Below, in pieces: positions 25,645 through 35,002 of a DNA stretch of 64,000 nucleotides. The stretch lies in NCBI RefSeq assembly GCF_004571025.1, contig NZ_SPQT01000006.1, forward strand, positions 228,989 through 292,988, read 5' to 3'. Source of the stretch: Bradyrhizobium niftali. Lineage in GTDB: Bacteria > Pseudomonadota > Alphaproteobacteria > Rhizobiales > Xanthobacteraceae. Under the pieces are notes generated by a model that worked only from the letters and a program-made list of their open reading frames with translations, searched no databases and was not told the DNA's origin. A program made the position numbers and the translations under genes. Position 1 is the first letter of the stretch. Each line of letters starts with the position of its first letter.

Positions 25645-28338
25645 TCAGAGCTTCAGCCGGACGTCGCAGATATCGGGCTCGGTCGGATCAGGCTTGACCT
25701 CGAAACCGAGCTGCCGGCACATTTCGAGCATCACGGTGTTCTCCTGAAGCACGTCGCCCGATATGGCCTTCAGCCCTTCGGATCTCGCGTAGTCGATGAT
25801 CAGTTGCATCAGGGCCCATCCAAGCCCTCTGCCCTTGAGATCGGACCGCAGCAGGATCGCGTATTCGCCGCTCTCGTAGATCGAGTCCGAATGGAGCCGG
25901 ACGACGCCGACCATCTCGCCGGTCGCCTCGTCGAATGCGATGAAAGCCATCGCGCGCGCGTAGTCGAGCTGGGTCAGGCGCGCGATGAATTCGTGGGTGA
26001 ACTCCTTCATCGGCGCGAAGAAGCGCAGGCGAAGGTCGTGAGGCGTCACATGGCGCAGGAACGCGTGGATGGTCGGCTCGTCCTCGGGGCGCAACGGCCG
26101 CACGAAGATGCGCCAATCGTCCTTGAGCTTGAGGCGGCGCTCCCACTGCGACGGATAGGCGCGAACGGCGAAATTGGCGGGGCCTGAGCCGGCGAATTTC
26201 CGCTGCGACGGCCCCACCGCGACACGGGCGTCGACTGCCGTCACGCCGGTTTCGTCCGCGAGCAGCGGGTTGATGTCGAACTCGCGAATCTCAGGGATAT
26301 CGGCCGCCATCTGGGCGAGCTTGACCAGCACCATCGCGACGGCGTCCTGCTTGACGGCCGGCACGTCCCGGTAGGCGCGCAGCAGCCGCGAGACCCGCGT
26401 GCGGTCGATCAGGTCGCGGGCGAGTTGCAGATCGAGCGGCGGCAGCGCCAGCGCCCTGTCATTGATGATCTCCACCGCCGTTCCGCCCCGGCCGAAGACG
26501 ACGACGGTGCCGAAGGTGGGATCGTCGGCAAGACCGAGGATCAGCTCGCGCGCCTTCGCCTTGACCACCATCGCCTGGACGATCACGCCGCCGATGCGGG
26601 CCTCGGGCCGCAGCTTCCTTGCTCGGGCGAGAATGTCGGAGGCAGCCGCACGCACCGCCTCCGGCGTCGTCAGGTTGAGCACGACGCCGCCGACATCTGA
26701 TTTGTGCACGATGTCGCGCGACAAGATCTTCAGCACGACGGTGGCGCCTTGCGCGAACACCTCGTTCGCGCAAGCCACGGCTTCTTCGACATCGGCTGCG
26801 GCATAGGTCGGCACCATCGCGATGTCGTAGGCTTCGAGCAAGCGCTTGATCTCGACAGGCTCGAGCCATTTGCGGTCATCGGCGATGGCTGCAGCCACGA
26901 TCTGCCTGGCGGCCCGGGCGTCAGGCACGAACGTGTCGGGCATCGCGGGGGGAACCTGGCTCAGCTCCTCGACCACTTCGCGATGCCGGACCAGATGCAT
27001 GAAACCGCGCACCGCATCGTCCTCGGTCGGATAGTTCGGAATGCGCCCACCAGAGAGCGTCTGAATGATCGGCTGATCGGCCCCGACCCAGGCGGCAAGC
27101 ACCGGCTTTGCCCAACTGCGGTGCTGCTCGCGATATTTGCCGACGAGCTCCGTCACGGTCGTCGCGATGTCGGAAGCCGAGGCGATCGCTGTCTGCACAT
27201 TGAGGACGAGAACTGCGTCATTGTCGGGGTCGGCGAGCAGCACCTCGAGCGCCGCCGCGTAGCGCGATGCATCGGCATCGCCCACGATGTCGACGGGATT
27301 TGCGCCGGACCAGGTCGGCGGCAGCACGTCGTCGAGTTTCTTGCGGGCGTCCGCCGAGATGGACGCCGGGATTCCGCCAAGCTCGACCAGTCGATCGACG
27401 GCGAGGACACCGATGCCGCCGCCATTGGTCAGAATGGCGAGGCGCTTTCCGGTCGGCGACTCGACGCGGCCGAGCGTCTCGGCACAGTCGAACAGCTCGC
27501 GCAGATCGGAGACCCGCAGGACGCCCGCGCGGCGGAACGCCGCGTCATAGACGGCGTCGGCGCCCGCGAGCGCGCCCGTATGCGTAGCGGCCGCCTTCGC
27601 ACCCTGCGCCATGCGGCCGGACTTCACCACGACGACCGGCTTGACGCGCGCCGCGGCGCGTGCCGCCGACATGAATTTACGCGCGTCCTTGATGGCTTCG
27701 ATATAGAGCAGGATCGCACGGGTCTTGTGATCCATCGCGAAATAGTCGAGCAGGTCGGCAATATCGACGTCGATCTGGTCGCCGATCGAGACGATGCCGG
27801 AGAACCCGACGCCGCGCTGCGCGGCCCAGTCCACCATGCCGGCGGCGATCGCGCCGGATTGCGAAATCAGCGCAAGATTTCCCGCTCCCGGCATGTGCGC
27901 AGCAAAACTGGCATTGAGGCTCACGCCGGGCATCATGATGCCGAGGCAGTTCGGTCCGATCAGCCGCATGCCGTATTTGCGGGCTGCGGCGATCGCGGCC
28001 TCGTGCAGCGATCCCGGTCCATGACCGAGTCCGGCCGAGACGATCAGCGCGCCCGCCGAACCGCGCCGCCCGGCCTGGTCGATGATGCCGGGAACCTCCC
28101 GGGCCGGCGCGGTGATGACCACGAGCTCGGGCACGAATTCCAGCCTGTCGAGGCTGGCCACTGAGGCAACGCCGCCGATCTCGGCATGGCGCGGATTGAC
28201 GAGGCCGAACTGTCCCTTGAATTCAGCCTTGCGAATGTTCTCCAGAACGGCGCGCCCCACGGAAACCGGACGGGCGCTCGCTCCGACAAGCGCAACCGAA
28301 CGCGGCGACAGCAGATTCTTCAGGCGATAGGTTGACAT
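25645..28338 (-). CDS. acyl-CoA synthetase (NDP-forming)-like and GNAT acetyltransferase fusion
   Basis: The 897-residue protein has a CoA-binding domain (about 5-130; VALVGASARP and GPNCLGIM) and a succinyl-CoA-ligase-like domain (about 145-290) with His253 in ATHTGALAGA. An ATP-grasp domain follows (about 480-700), then a C-terminal GNAT domain (about 725-885; GRGLGWALMQLII). This matches the PatZ/Pat type of protein lysine acetyltransferase that silences acetyl-CoA synthetase. Because the His of the synthetase part is kept, some ligase activity is conceivable. It lies 70 bases downstream of the stress protein gene on the same strand and is probably co-transcribed from a FNR/FixK promoter. 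Confidence 0.88.
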   Translation of the reverse strand: MSTYRLKNLLSPRSVALVGASARPVSVGRAVLENIRKAEFKGQFGLVNPRHAEIGGVASVASLDRLEFVPELVVITAPAREVPGIIDQAGRRGSAGALIVSAGLGHGPGSLHEAAIAAARKYGMRLIGPNCLGIMMPGVSLNASFAAHMPGAGNLALISQSGAIAAGMVDWAAQRGVGFSGIVSIGDQIDVDIADLLDYFAMDHKTRAILLYIEAIKDARKFMSAARAAARVKPVVVVKSGRMAQGAKAAATHTGALAGADAVYDAAFRRAGVLRVSDLRELFDCAETLGRVESPTGKRLAILTNGGGIGVLAVDRLVELGGIPASISADARKKLDDVLPPTWSGANPVDIVGDADASRYAAALEVLLADPDNDAVLVLNVQTAIASASDIATTVTELVGKYREQHRSWAKPVLAAWVGADQPIIQTLSGGRIPNYPTEDDAVRGFMHLVRHREVVEELSQVPPAMPDTFVPDARAARQIVAAAIADDRKWLEPVEIKRLLEAYDIAMVPTYAAADVEEAVACANEVFAQGATVVLKILSRDIVHKSDVGGVVLNLTTPEAVRAAASDILARARKLRPEARIGGVIVQAMVVKAKARELILGLADDPTFGTVVVFGRGGTAVEIINDRALALPPLDLQLARDLIDRTRVSRLLRAYRDVPAVKQDAVAMVLVKLAQMAADIPEIREFDINPLLADETGVTAVDARVAVGPSQRKFAGSGPANFAVRAYPSQWERRLKLKDDWRIFVRPLRPEDEPTIHAFLRHVTPHDLRLRFFAPMKEFTHEFIARLTQLDYARAMAFIAFDEATGEMVGVVRLHSDSIYESGEYAILLRSDLKGRGLGWALMQLIIDYARSEGLKAISGDVLQENTVMLEMCRQLGFEVKPDPTEPDICDVRLKL

Positions 28339-28408
28339 GAAAGCAAATGCGCCCCGTCGGTGGCGGTTCCGATGGTTGAAAGATCCGGCCGGAAAGCTGG
28401 CGGCGAGC

Positions 28409-29248
28409 CTAGTGCGAGATCATAACCCAGCACGGTGGCTGGCCAATGACGGTCTTTGTCACACCACCCCAGACGATCTCGTTCAGGCGCGAATGATGAT
28501 AGGCGCCCATCACGATCGCATTGATGGCATTGGAATTTGCCCAACTTCCGAGCACCTTTCCGATCGAGCTGCCGCCGCCCGTCGTCGTTTCGAACGAGGC
28601 ACGGACACCGTGTTCCCTCAAATGATCGACGAGGGCGGTTCCGGATTGCACGATCGCGTCGGTCTTGTCGTCGGCCACGGTCACGACGCGGACCGAGGCC
28701 GCAGCCTGAAGGATCGGCAGCGCGTCGCCGACCGCCCGCGCCGCGCGCGCGGAGTGATCCCAGGCGATCATGATGTTCTCGAATTCCGGTCGCAGCGTGT
28801 CCACGTGCTGTTCCGGACACAGCAATAGCGGTCGCCCGGATTCGAACAGGAGCGTCTCGATAATGTGCTCCGTTCGGCTGTCATGCGGCTTCACGGGGAT
28901 CAGGGTGAGATCGCTGAAACGCGCATGTTCAGCCAGGATCGACGCAATCTGGTCCGCCGGCACCTTGTCCGACCGGCCTTGGGCCCGAACGTTGGCGCGA
29001 GACGCCGCATCGGTAAAGGCATTCAGAAGATGCTGCATATCGCCCGCTCCAGAGGCCCCCTTTGCCTCGGCAGCATCGGGAGCATCGGGAAGCAGCACTT
29101 TCGGTCGCACGAAAGCATCTTCCTCGAGCGCAAGCGCGGTGATCCTGGCGCCGAGGTCGGCGGCGACGGCCACGCATTTCTCGATCGCAGCGAGAGCCGG
29201 TCCGCGCGGCTGGCCGACAAGCGGCAGAAAAACGTCTTTCAGGGGCAT
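28409..29248 (-). CDS. tandem universal stress protein
   Basis: The 279-residue protein carries two UspA domains (about 3-140 and 150-279). The second keeps the nucleotide-loop pattern GAYHHSRLNEIVWGGVTKTVI; the first is degenerate. It starts at ATG 29248 (MPLKDVFLPLVGQ), preceded by AAGGAG; a longer frame to 29296 would run into the FNR/FixK box. The box lies 48 bases upstream. Tandem Usp proteins are standard members of low-oxygen regulons in both proteobacteria and mycobacteria. Confidence 0.87.
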   Translation of the reverse strand: MPLKDVFLPLVGQPRGPALAAIEKCVAVAADLGARITALALEEDAFVRPKVLLPDAPDAAEAKGASGAGDMQHLLNAFTDAASRANVRAQGRSDKVPADQIASILAEHARFSDLTLIPVKPHDSRTEHIIETLLFESGRPLLLCPEQHVDTLRPEFENIMIAWDHSARAARAVGDALPILQAAASVRVVTVADDKTDAIVQSGTALVDHLREHGVRASFETTTGGGSSIGKVLGSWANSNAINAIVMGAYHHSRLNEIVWGGVTKTVIGQPPCWVMISH

Positions 29249-29295
29249 CGGGATTCTCCTTGGCCGCCAGCATAGACCGGCTTCCGTCAAGACCA

Positions 29296-29309
29296 TTGAT
29301 CCTCGTCAA
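29296..29309. promoter_or_regulatory. FNR/FixK box, stress protein side
   Basis: TTGATCCTCGTCAA is an exact TTGA-N6-TCAA match, 48 bases before the universal stress protein start codon on the minus strand. Confidence 0.75.
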
Positions 29310-29345
29310 GCCAGGGGGAACCGTCCAGACGGGCAAGGTCGGACA

Positions 29346-29359
29346 TTGACGGAAGTCAA
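29346..29359. promoter_or_regulatory. FNR/FixK box, alcohol dehydrogenase side
   Basis: TTGACGGAAGTCAA is an exact TTGA-N6-TCAA match, 64 bases before the alcohol dehydrogenase start. It forms a divergent pair with the box at 29296. Confidence 0.75.
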
Positions 29360-29422
29360 GGACTGGCCCCGCGGCGCCATTCTATGGATAGTTCGATCGG
29401 AGCGGTTCGCCCGGAGGGACTG

Positions 29423-30406
29423 ATGCGTGCGATGGTGTTGGCTGCCCCGCGGGCACGGCTGCGGATGGAGGAGCGCCCCGATCCAATCCCCGGCGAAGGT
29501 CAGATCCGGGTGCGAGTCAGCGCCTGCGGTGTCTGCCGAACGGATCTTCACGTCGTCGACGCCGAACTGCCCGACATCCGCTATCCCATCGTACCCGGCC
29601 ATGAAATCGTCGGCCGCATCGATCTCATCGGCTCGAATGTCGCAACGCAGGCGCGGGGTGACCGGGTCGGCATTCCCTGGCTCGGGTCCACCTGCGGAAG
29701 CTGCCGGTTTTGCCGGGAGGGTATGGAGAACCTCTGCGACCGCCCGCTTTTCACCGGCTATACGCGCGACGGCGGCTATGCAACGCACGCCGTCGCCGAC
29801 GCGCGCTACGCCTTTCCGCTCGGCGAAGCCGGCGACGATGGGGCCATCGCCCCCCTGCTGTGCGCGGGCCTGATCGGCTGGCGTTCGCTGGTCCTAGCCG
29901 GCCAGGCAGAGAGGCTCGGCATCTACGGCTTCGGCGCCGCCGGCCACATCATCGCGCAGGTCGCGGTCTGGCAGGGGCGATCGGTCCACGCGTTTACCCG
30001 GCGCGGCGACGTGGCCGCACAGGACCTCGCCCGCCGGCTCGGCGCCGTCTGGGCCGGCGCCTCGGACGAAGTGCCCGACACACCGCTCGACGCCGCCATC
30101 ATCTACGCTCCCGCCGGCGAGCTCGTGCCGGCCGCGCTGCGCGCCGTTCGCAAGGGTGGCCGCGTGGTCTGCGCCGGCATCCATATGAGCGACATTCCGA
30201 GCTTTCCGTACGACCTGCTCTGGCAGGAACGACAGCTGATCTCCGTTGCCAATCTCACCCGACAGGACGGTCTCGATTTTCTCAGGATCGCTCCGCAGGC
30301 GGGCGTGCGCACCGAGACGACCGCATTCCCGCTCGATCAGGCCAACGAAGTTCTGGACATGCTGCGGAATGGACAGATTCTTGGCGCCGCCGTGCTCAGG
30401 CCCTGA
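29423..30406 (+). CDS. zinc-dependent alcohol dehydrogenase family protein
   Basis: The 327-residue NAD(P)-dependent enzyme has the catalytic zinc site (Cys in ACGVCRTDLH near 37 and PGHEIVG near 60) and the four-Cys structural zinc loop CGSCRFCREGMENLC (about 92-106). The Rossmann domain follows (YGFGAAGHIIAQ). ATG 29423 follows GGAGGG and is preferred over 29384. It would reduce aldehydes or oxidise alcohols to balance NADH under low oxygen. It is first in a three-gene run with the kinase-like fusion and CHAD genes and follows a FNR/FixK box. Short alcohol dehydrogenases of this kind occur in FNR/FixK regulons. Confidence 0.88.
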   Translation: MRAMVLAAPRARLRMEERPDPIPGEGQIRVRVSACGVCRTDLHVVDAELPDIRYPIVPGHEIVGRIDLIGSNVATQARGDRVGIPWLGSTCGSCRFCREGMENLCDRPLFTGYTRDGGYATHAVADARYAFPLGEAGDDGAIAPLLCAGLIGWRSLVLAGQAERLGIYGFGAAGHIIAQVAVWQGRSVHAFTRRGDVAAQDLARRLGAVWAGASDEVPDTPLDAAIIYAPAGELVPAALRAVRKGGRVVCAGIHMSDIPSFPYDLLWQERQLISVANLTRQDGLDFLRIAPQAGVRTETTAFPLDQANEVLDMLRNGQILGAAVLRP

Positions 30407-30431
30407 CCGCATCCCGGAAATACCAGCTTCG

Positions 30432-31967
30432 ATGACAGACGAAACGGCTGCCCAGGAACGGATCTTCACAGCGCTTTGCGCGCATCCCGGCGTGACACGG
30501 ATCGATACGCACGCCGCGTCGGTCTTTCTCGACGGCAGCCGCGCGCTGAAGATCAAGCGAGCCGTCCGTTTTCCGTTCCTCGACTATTCGACGCTCGAGA
30601 AGCGCAAGGTGGCCTGCGAGGAGGAGATCAGGATCAACCGGCCGCTGGCGCCGCAGATCTATCACCGCGTCGTGGCGATCACCGAAGAGCCGGACGGATC
30701 GTTGAAGGTCGACGGCCGCGGCCGGCCGGTCGAGTATGCGGTCGACATGTCCCGCTTCGACGAAAGCCGGACGCTGGATCATCTGGCGAAGGCTGGCCCG
30801 CTGGATGCAAACCTGGCCTCGGCTGCCGCCGATGCCGTCGTGGCGTCGCATGCGATAGCACCTCGCGCCGACGGCAAGGCATGGGTTGCCTCCATCCCCG
30901 GCCTCGTCGATGGAAACAGCAACGGCCTGCGGAAGGGCAACCATCTCGTAGCTGAAGAGATCGAGCAGGTCGACCAGGCCTCGCGCGCGATGTTGTTGCG
31001 CCTGCGACCGCTGCTCGAAGAACGCGGCCGTCAGGGATTCGTGCGCCGCTGCCACGGCGACCTGCATCTTGCGAATATCGTGTCGATCGACGACCGGCCA
31101 GTGCTGTTCGACGCCATCGAGTTCGATCCGCAAATCGCAACTGTCGACGTGCTCTACGACCTCGCTTTCACGCTGATGGACCTGCTGCACCACGATCAAC
31201 AGTTTGCTGCCAATATCGTCCTGAACCGGTATCTCGACGCGACGCCACCCGAAAATCTCGATGCGCTTTCAGCCTTGCCGCTGTTCATGTCCATTCGCGC
31301 GGCAATCCGTGCCCAGGTGGCGCTGGCGCGGCTGACGCGGCCCGATGCCGACCGGACAGGAATTCTTCACGATGCACGCCGTTACTTCGATCTCGCCCGG
31401 GCTCTGATCCACCCGCCCGCCCCGCGCCTGATTGCGGTTGGGGGACTATCAGGCACCGGCAAGTCCGCCCTCGCCCGCACGCTTGCGCCCGACGTCACGC
31501 CGCAACCGGGCGCCGTCGTGCTGCGCAGCGACGTCATTCGCAAGCAGCTGTTTCGGGTGGAACACAGCCACCGCCTGCCGCCGTCCACGTACCGACCCGA
31601 GGTCGCCGCACGCGTCTACGAGGTGCTGGTGCAACGCGCCCGACAGGTGCTGGCGCAAGGCCATTCCGCAATCGTCGACGCCGTCTTTGCAAGCGAGTCC
31701 GAACGGGACCAACTGGCCGCCATGGCCCGCCAGGGCAACGTGCCGCTGAGCGGACTATTCCTCACCGCCGACCTCGCGACCCGTCAGGCGCGCATCGGCG
31801 ACCGCCATGGCGATGCCTCCGATGCCACGCAAGAGGTTGCTGCGCAGCAGGAGCACTATAATATCGGCCATGTCGGTTGGGCGACCATCGATGCATCCGG
31901 GACACAAGAGCAGACACTCCAGCGTTGCCGGGACGCGATCACAAGGCAAATAAGGCAATCTGATTGA
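30432..31967 (+). CDS. aminoglycoside-phosphotransferase-like and AAA kinase fusion
   Basis: The 511-residue protein joins a phosphotransferase-like domain (about 20-310) and a P-loop kinase domain (about 330-505). The first has the Brenner-type loop HGDLHLANI with His208 and FDAIEFDP as the metal-binding segment. The second has Walker A GLSGTGKS (about 338-345) and DVIRKQLF. It starts at ATG 30432, 25 bases after the dehydrogenase gene. The same two-domain architecture occurs in mycobacterial Rv2004c, a DosR-regulon protein. The substrate of either domain is unknown; drug resistance is not implied. Confidence 0.85.
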   Translation: MTDETAAQERIFTALCAHPGVTRIDTHAASVFLDGSRALKIKRAVRFPFLDYSTLEKRKVACEEEIRINRPLAPQIYHRVVAITEEPDGSLKVDGRGRPVEYAVDMSRFDESRTLDHLAKAGPLDANLASAAADAVVASHAIAPRADGKAWVASIPGLVDGNSNGLRKGNHLVAEEIEQVDQASRAMLLRLRPLLEERGRQGFVRRCHGDLHLANIVSIDDRPVLFDAIEFDPQIATVDVLYDLAFTLMDLLHHDQQFAANIVLNRYLDATPPENLDALSALPLFMSIRAAIRAQVALARLTRPDADRTGILHDARRYFDLARALIHPPAPRLIAVGGLSGTGKSALARTLAPDVTPQPGAVVLRSDVIRKQLFRVEHSHRLPPSTYRPEVAARVYEVLVQRARQVLAQGHSAIVDAVFASESERDQLAAMARQGNVPLSGLFLTADLATRQARIGDRHGDASDATQEVAAQQEHYNIGHVGWATIDASGTQEQTLQRCRDAITRQIRQSD

Positions 31968-31978
31968 CGCGGGCAAGG

Positions 31979-32953
31979 ATGTCGCGACCCACCACGAGTT
32001 CGACCGCGGCCGCGCGCGCCAAGCCGGCGGCGCGGCGCAATGCCCTGCCCGGCCGCCTTAGCCCCGGCATGGCCTGCGATACGGCGTTCCGGATCATCGC
32101 CCGCCGCCACCTCGATGCCGTCCTCGCCCAGCACGACGGCACTTGCCGCGGCGATCCCGACGCGCTGCACCAGATCCGTATCGCGCTGACGCATCTGCGC
32201 ACCGCCATCCGCTTCTTCTCGCCGATGGTGGACGACACGCATCGGCCGCACGTCTGGGCCGAGCTGAAATGGCTGAACGGCCAGCTCGGCATGGTGCGGG
32301 ACCTCGACGTGGCGATCGAGCGGGTCGTCGCCGAGAGTGGCGACGAGCTCGCCGTGATCGCCGAGCTCCAGCACTGGGACGAGAAACGCGCCGAGAGCCA
32401 CCGCCTGCTCGCGCGGGCGCTGCAATCCGCCCGCTACAGGCGCCTGGTCGAGGAGACCTCGGCCTGGATCGAGAGCGGGCCCTGGTCGACCCGGCGCAGC
32501 AAGGAAGCCTTCAGGCTGCGCCGCTGCTCGCTCGCCGACCACGCGACGGCGCGGCTGACCGAGTGGGAAGAGACGCTGCTCAGGAAGGCCCGCAAGCTGC
32601 GCAAGCTCGATGTCGAGAAACGACACAGGCTGCGGCTTCTCAACAAGCGGCTGACCTATTCGATCGAGTCGCTCACGGACCTGTTCGATGACGACACCCT
32701 GACGAAGCAGAAGTCCATCCTCAAGCAATTGCGCAAGGCGCAAAGGTCCCTCGGACAATTGAACGACGATGCGCGCGGGCAAGCGCTGGCAGCGTCGCTG
32801 AACGGCGCCGGCCCCGAGGCCGGCATTCGCTTCCTCGACCGCAAGCGGGAAAAGAAGCTGCTGCGGACCGCCTCTACGGCCTACCGGAAACTGGACAAGG
32901 CCAAGCCCTTCCGCTCGTCGGACCTTGCGCCGAACGCGGAGCCTAAGGATTAG
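31979..32953 (+). CDS. CHAD domain protein
   Basis: The 324-residue helical protein has the conserved His-rich CHAD repeats (ALHQIRIALTHLRTAIRFF near 57-75, then a second helical half about 180-300 with RLRLLNKRLTY). CHAD domains bind polyphosphate, so a role at polyphosphate granules is likely. ATG 31979 is chosen; a TTG at 31964 overlaps the kinase gene stop and is also possible. Basic N-terminus, no membrane segment. It ends four bases into the convergent PHA synthase gene. Confidence 0.85.
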   Translation: MSRPTTSSTAAARAKPAARRNALPGRLSPGMACDTAFRIIARRHLDAVLAQHDGTCRGDPDALHQIRIALTHLRTAIRFFSPMVDDTHRPHVWAELKWLNGQLGMVRDLDVAIERVVAESGDELAVIAELQHWDEKRAESHRLLARALQSARYRRLVEETSAWIESGPWSTRRSKEAFRLRRCSLADHATARLTEWEETLLRKARKLRKLDVEKRHRLRLLNKRLTYSIESLTDLFDDDTLTKQKSILKQLRKAQRSLGQLNDDARGQALAASLNGAGPEAGIRFLDRKREKKLLRTASTAYRKLDKAKPFRSSDLAPNAEPKD

Positions 32954-34791
32954 GTGTGGACGTAGTCTCCCGGCGCGTCGGGCAGGCCGTCAACGCCCCC
33001 GACACCGATCGACGGTGGATCGCAGGGCGCGCCTGAGCGCGCCGCCAGCCATTTTGCCCATTCCGGCCACCACGATCCCTCAACATGCGGCGCCAGCTTC
33101 AGCCACTCGTCCGGGCCGACATAAGGCGCATCCGCAGCCTTGGTCATGACCTGATAGCTGTGCCAGGGCTCGTCGGGAGGCGCGACGACGCCGGCATTAT
33201 GACCGCCGCTGGTCAACAGGAACGTCACGTCCGCATCGGCCTGATAGTGGATCTTGTAGACGGATCGCCACGGCGCCACGTGGTCGGCGAGTGTGCCCAC
33301 CACGAACATCGGCGCGTGAATGTCGGAGAGCGAGACGCTCCTGCCTTCGACGCGATAACGGCCTTCGGCCAGATCGTTGTCGAGGAACAGCTTGCGCAAA
33401 TACTCCGAGTGCATGCGATACGGCAGCCGCGTGGCATCGGCGTTCCAGGCCATCAGATCACTCGGCTGCGAGCTCTCGCCCATCAGGTAGTCGCGCGACA
33501 GCCGCGACCAGATCAACTCGTTGGAGCGCAGCAGCTGGAACGCACCGGCCATCTGTGTCGTGTCGAGATAGCCGCGCTGCCACATCATGTCTTCGAGGAA
33601 GGCGACCTGGCTCTCGTTGATGAAGAGCGTCATTTCGCCGGCCTCGGTGAAGTCGGTCTGGGCGGCAAGGAGCGTGATGGTGCCGAGACGGCGATCGCCC
33701 TCGCGCGCCATGGCGGCGGCGGCGATCGACAGCAATGTGCCGCCCAGACAGTAGCCGAGCGCATGGGTCTTCCGATCGGGTATGATCCGGCCGATCGTAT
33801 CCAGCGCGGCCATCACACCCAGCTTGCGATAGTCGTCGAAGGCAACATCCCTGTCCTTCGCATCCGGATTGCGCCAGGAGATCGCGAACACGGTGAAGCC
33901 CTGACCGGTCAGAAACCTGACCAGGGAATTCTGCGGCGACAGGTCGAGAATGTAATACTTCATGATCCAGGCCGGCACGATCAGGATCGGCTCGGGTCGC
34001 ACCTGCGCGGTCGTCGGATGGTACTGGATCAGCTCGATCAGATCGTTGCGGTAAACGACCTTCCCGGGCGAAGCCGCCACCGTCCTGCCGACGACGAACT
34101 GCTCGTCACCCGCCGGCTTCGAGATGGAGAGCAGGCGCATCAGATCGCTGCACCAGTTCTGCCAGCCGAACACAAAATTCTCGCCGCCGCTCTGGAACGC
34201 TTTCTCCAGAACCTGCGGATTGGTGGCCGCGAAGTTCGACGGCGCCAGCATGTCGAGCATCTGGCGTACCGAGAACTCGACGACGGCTTCATTTGCATGC
34301 GACACGCCGCGCACGCCGGTCGTGGCATCGTGCCACCAGCGCTCCGTGAGCAGGAACGCCTGCGCAAGCAGATTGAACGGCGCGGCTTCCCATTGCGGGT
34401 CCTTGAAGCGACGATCGCGGCCCTGCGGCTCAATCACGGACCACGGCTTTTGCGACGTCGCGTGCGCGACGGCTTGCAGGAACCGGCCGGTATCGCGAAG
34501 ACCGCTGCGGAACATCTGCATCTGGCGCTCCGGCGCCGCGGCAAGATGCGCACTCCAATCGAGCCAGGCGAGCGACAAGGCCACCGGCGAAATCCCGCCC
34601 GTGAACCGCGCCAGCATCGCATGAAACGCGCGGTCGAGGGGGTATGGCTCCGATGCAGGCAGGGAATTGGCGACGACCGGCTTCTCAGGGGTCGTTTCGA
34701 GGATCGTCGTAGAGGCTTCGGCGGCCGGATTGGCGGAGAGAGCCTGCGCCGGCGGCTCTTCGGCCCGTGGAAATCTCTTGACGACGCTCAT
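32950..34791 (-). CDS. phaC: class I polyhydroxyalkanoate synthase
   Basis: The 613-residue enzyme polymerises 3-hydroxyacyl-CoA into storage polyester in the cytoplasm. It has the N-terminal PhaC domain (about 60-230) and the alpha/beta hydrolase core with the lipase-like box GYCLGG, in which Cys348 is the nucleophile. The general-base His is in SGGHNAGV and the Asp near DHVAPW. The length fits class I PhaC with a somewhat long, Ala-rich N-terminus. No phaA, phaB or phaP neighbours are present, so this may be a second, condition-specific synthase. An exact FNR/FixK box lies 67 bases upstream of ATG 34791, pointing to expression at low oxygen. Confidence 0.88.
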   Translation of the reverse strand: MSVVKRFPRAEEPPAQALSANPAAEASTTILETTPEKPVVANSLPASEPYPLDRAFHAMLARFTGGISPVALSLAWLDWSAHLAAAPERQMQMFRSGLRDTGRFLQAVAHATSQKPWSVIEPQGRDRRFKDPQWEAAPFNLLAQAFLLTERWWHDATTGVRGVSHANEAVVEFSVRQMLDMLAPSNFAATNPQVLEKAFQSGGENFVFGWQNWCSDLMRLLSISKPAGDEQFVVGRTVAASPGKVVYRNDLIELIQYHPTTAQVRPEPILIVPAWIMKYYILDLSPQNSLVRFLTGQGFTVFAISWRNPDAKDRDVAFDDYRKLGVMAALDTIGRIIPDRKTHALGYCLGGTLLSIAAAAMAREGDRRLGTITLLAAQTDFTEAGEMTLFINESQVAFLEDMMWQRGYLDTTQMAGAFQLLRSNELIWSRLSRDYLMGESSQPSDLMAWNADATRLPYRMHSEYLRKLFLDNDLAEGRYRVEGRSVSLSDIHAPMFVVGTLADHVAPWRSVYKIHYQADADVTFLLTSGGHNAGVVAPPDEPWHSYQVMTKAADAPYVGPDEWLKLAPHVEGSWWPEWAKWLAARSGAPCDPPSIGVGGVDGLPDAPGDYVHT

Positions 34792-34858
34792 GGCTGAATG
34801 ATCCTGCGGGCTTCTGTTCTAGGTCGGCGGCAGGATATGGCGACGCTTTCGATGCGCG

Positions 34859-34872
34859 TTGAGCTGCATCAA
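34859..34872. promoter_or_regulatory. FNR/FixK box, phaC side
   Basis: TTGAGCTGCATCAA is an exact TTGA-N6-TCAA match, 67 bases before the PHA synthase start on the minus strand. Confidence 0.75.
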
Positions 34873-34924
34873 ATCCCGGCACGGATCACAATTGCTCACT
34901 CAGGGGAGAAATGGCCCGGATCGC

Positions 34925-34938
34925 TTGACCTGGGTCAA
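34925..34938. promoter_or_regulatory. FNR/FixK box, CBS gene side
   Basis: TTGACCTGGGTCAA is an exact TTGA-N6-TCAA match and nearly palindromic, 65 bases before the CBS-BON gene start. It pairs with the box at 34859 in one divergent promoter. Confidence 0.78.
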
Positions 34939-35002
34939 ACCACGCGCCGACGGCCGAATTAGGTTTTGCGCATCCAAATTCGACGAGCCAGCGGAGTCTT
35001 CC

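Noticed and set aside
26704..28164. Plus-strand 486-codon frame opposite the synthetase-acetyltransferase gene
   Set aside because: Composition typical of an antisense shadow; sense protein has four clear domains.
33085..34797. Plus-strand 570-codon frame opposite phaC
   Set aside because: Antisense to a protein with an intact lipase-like box and full family length.
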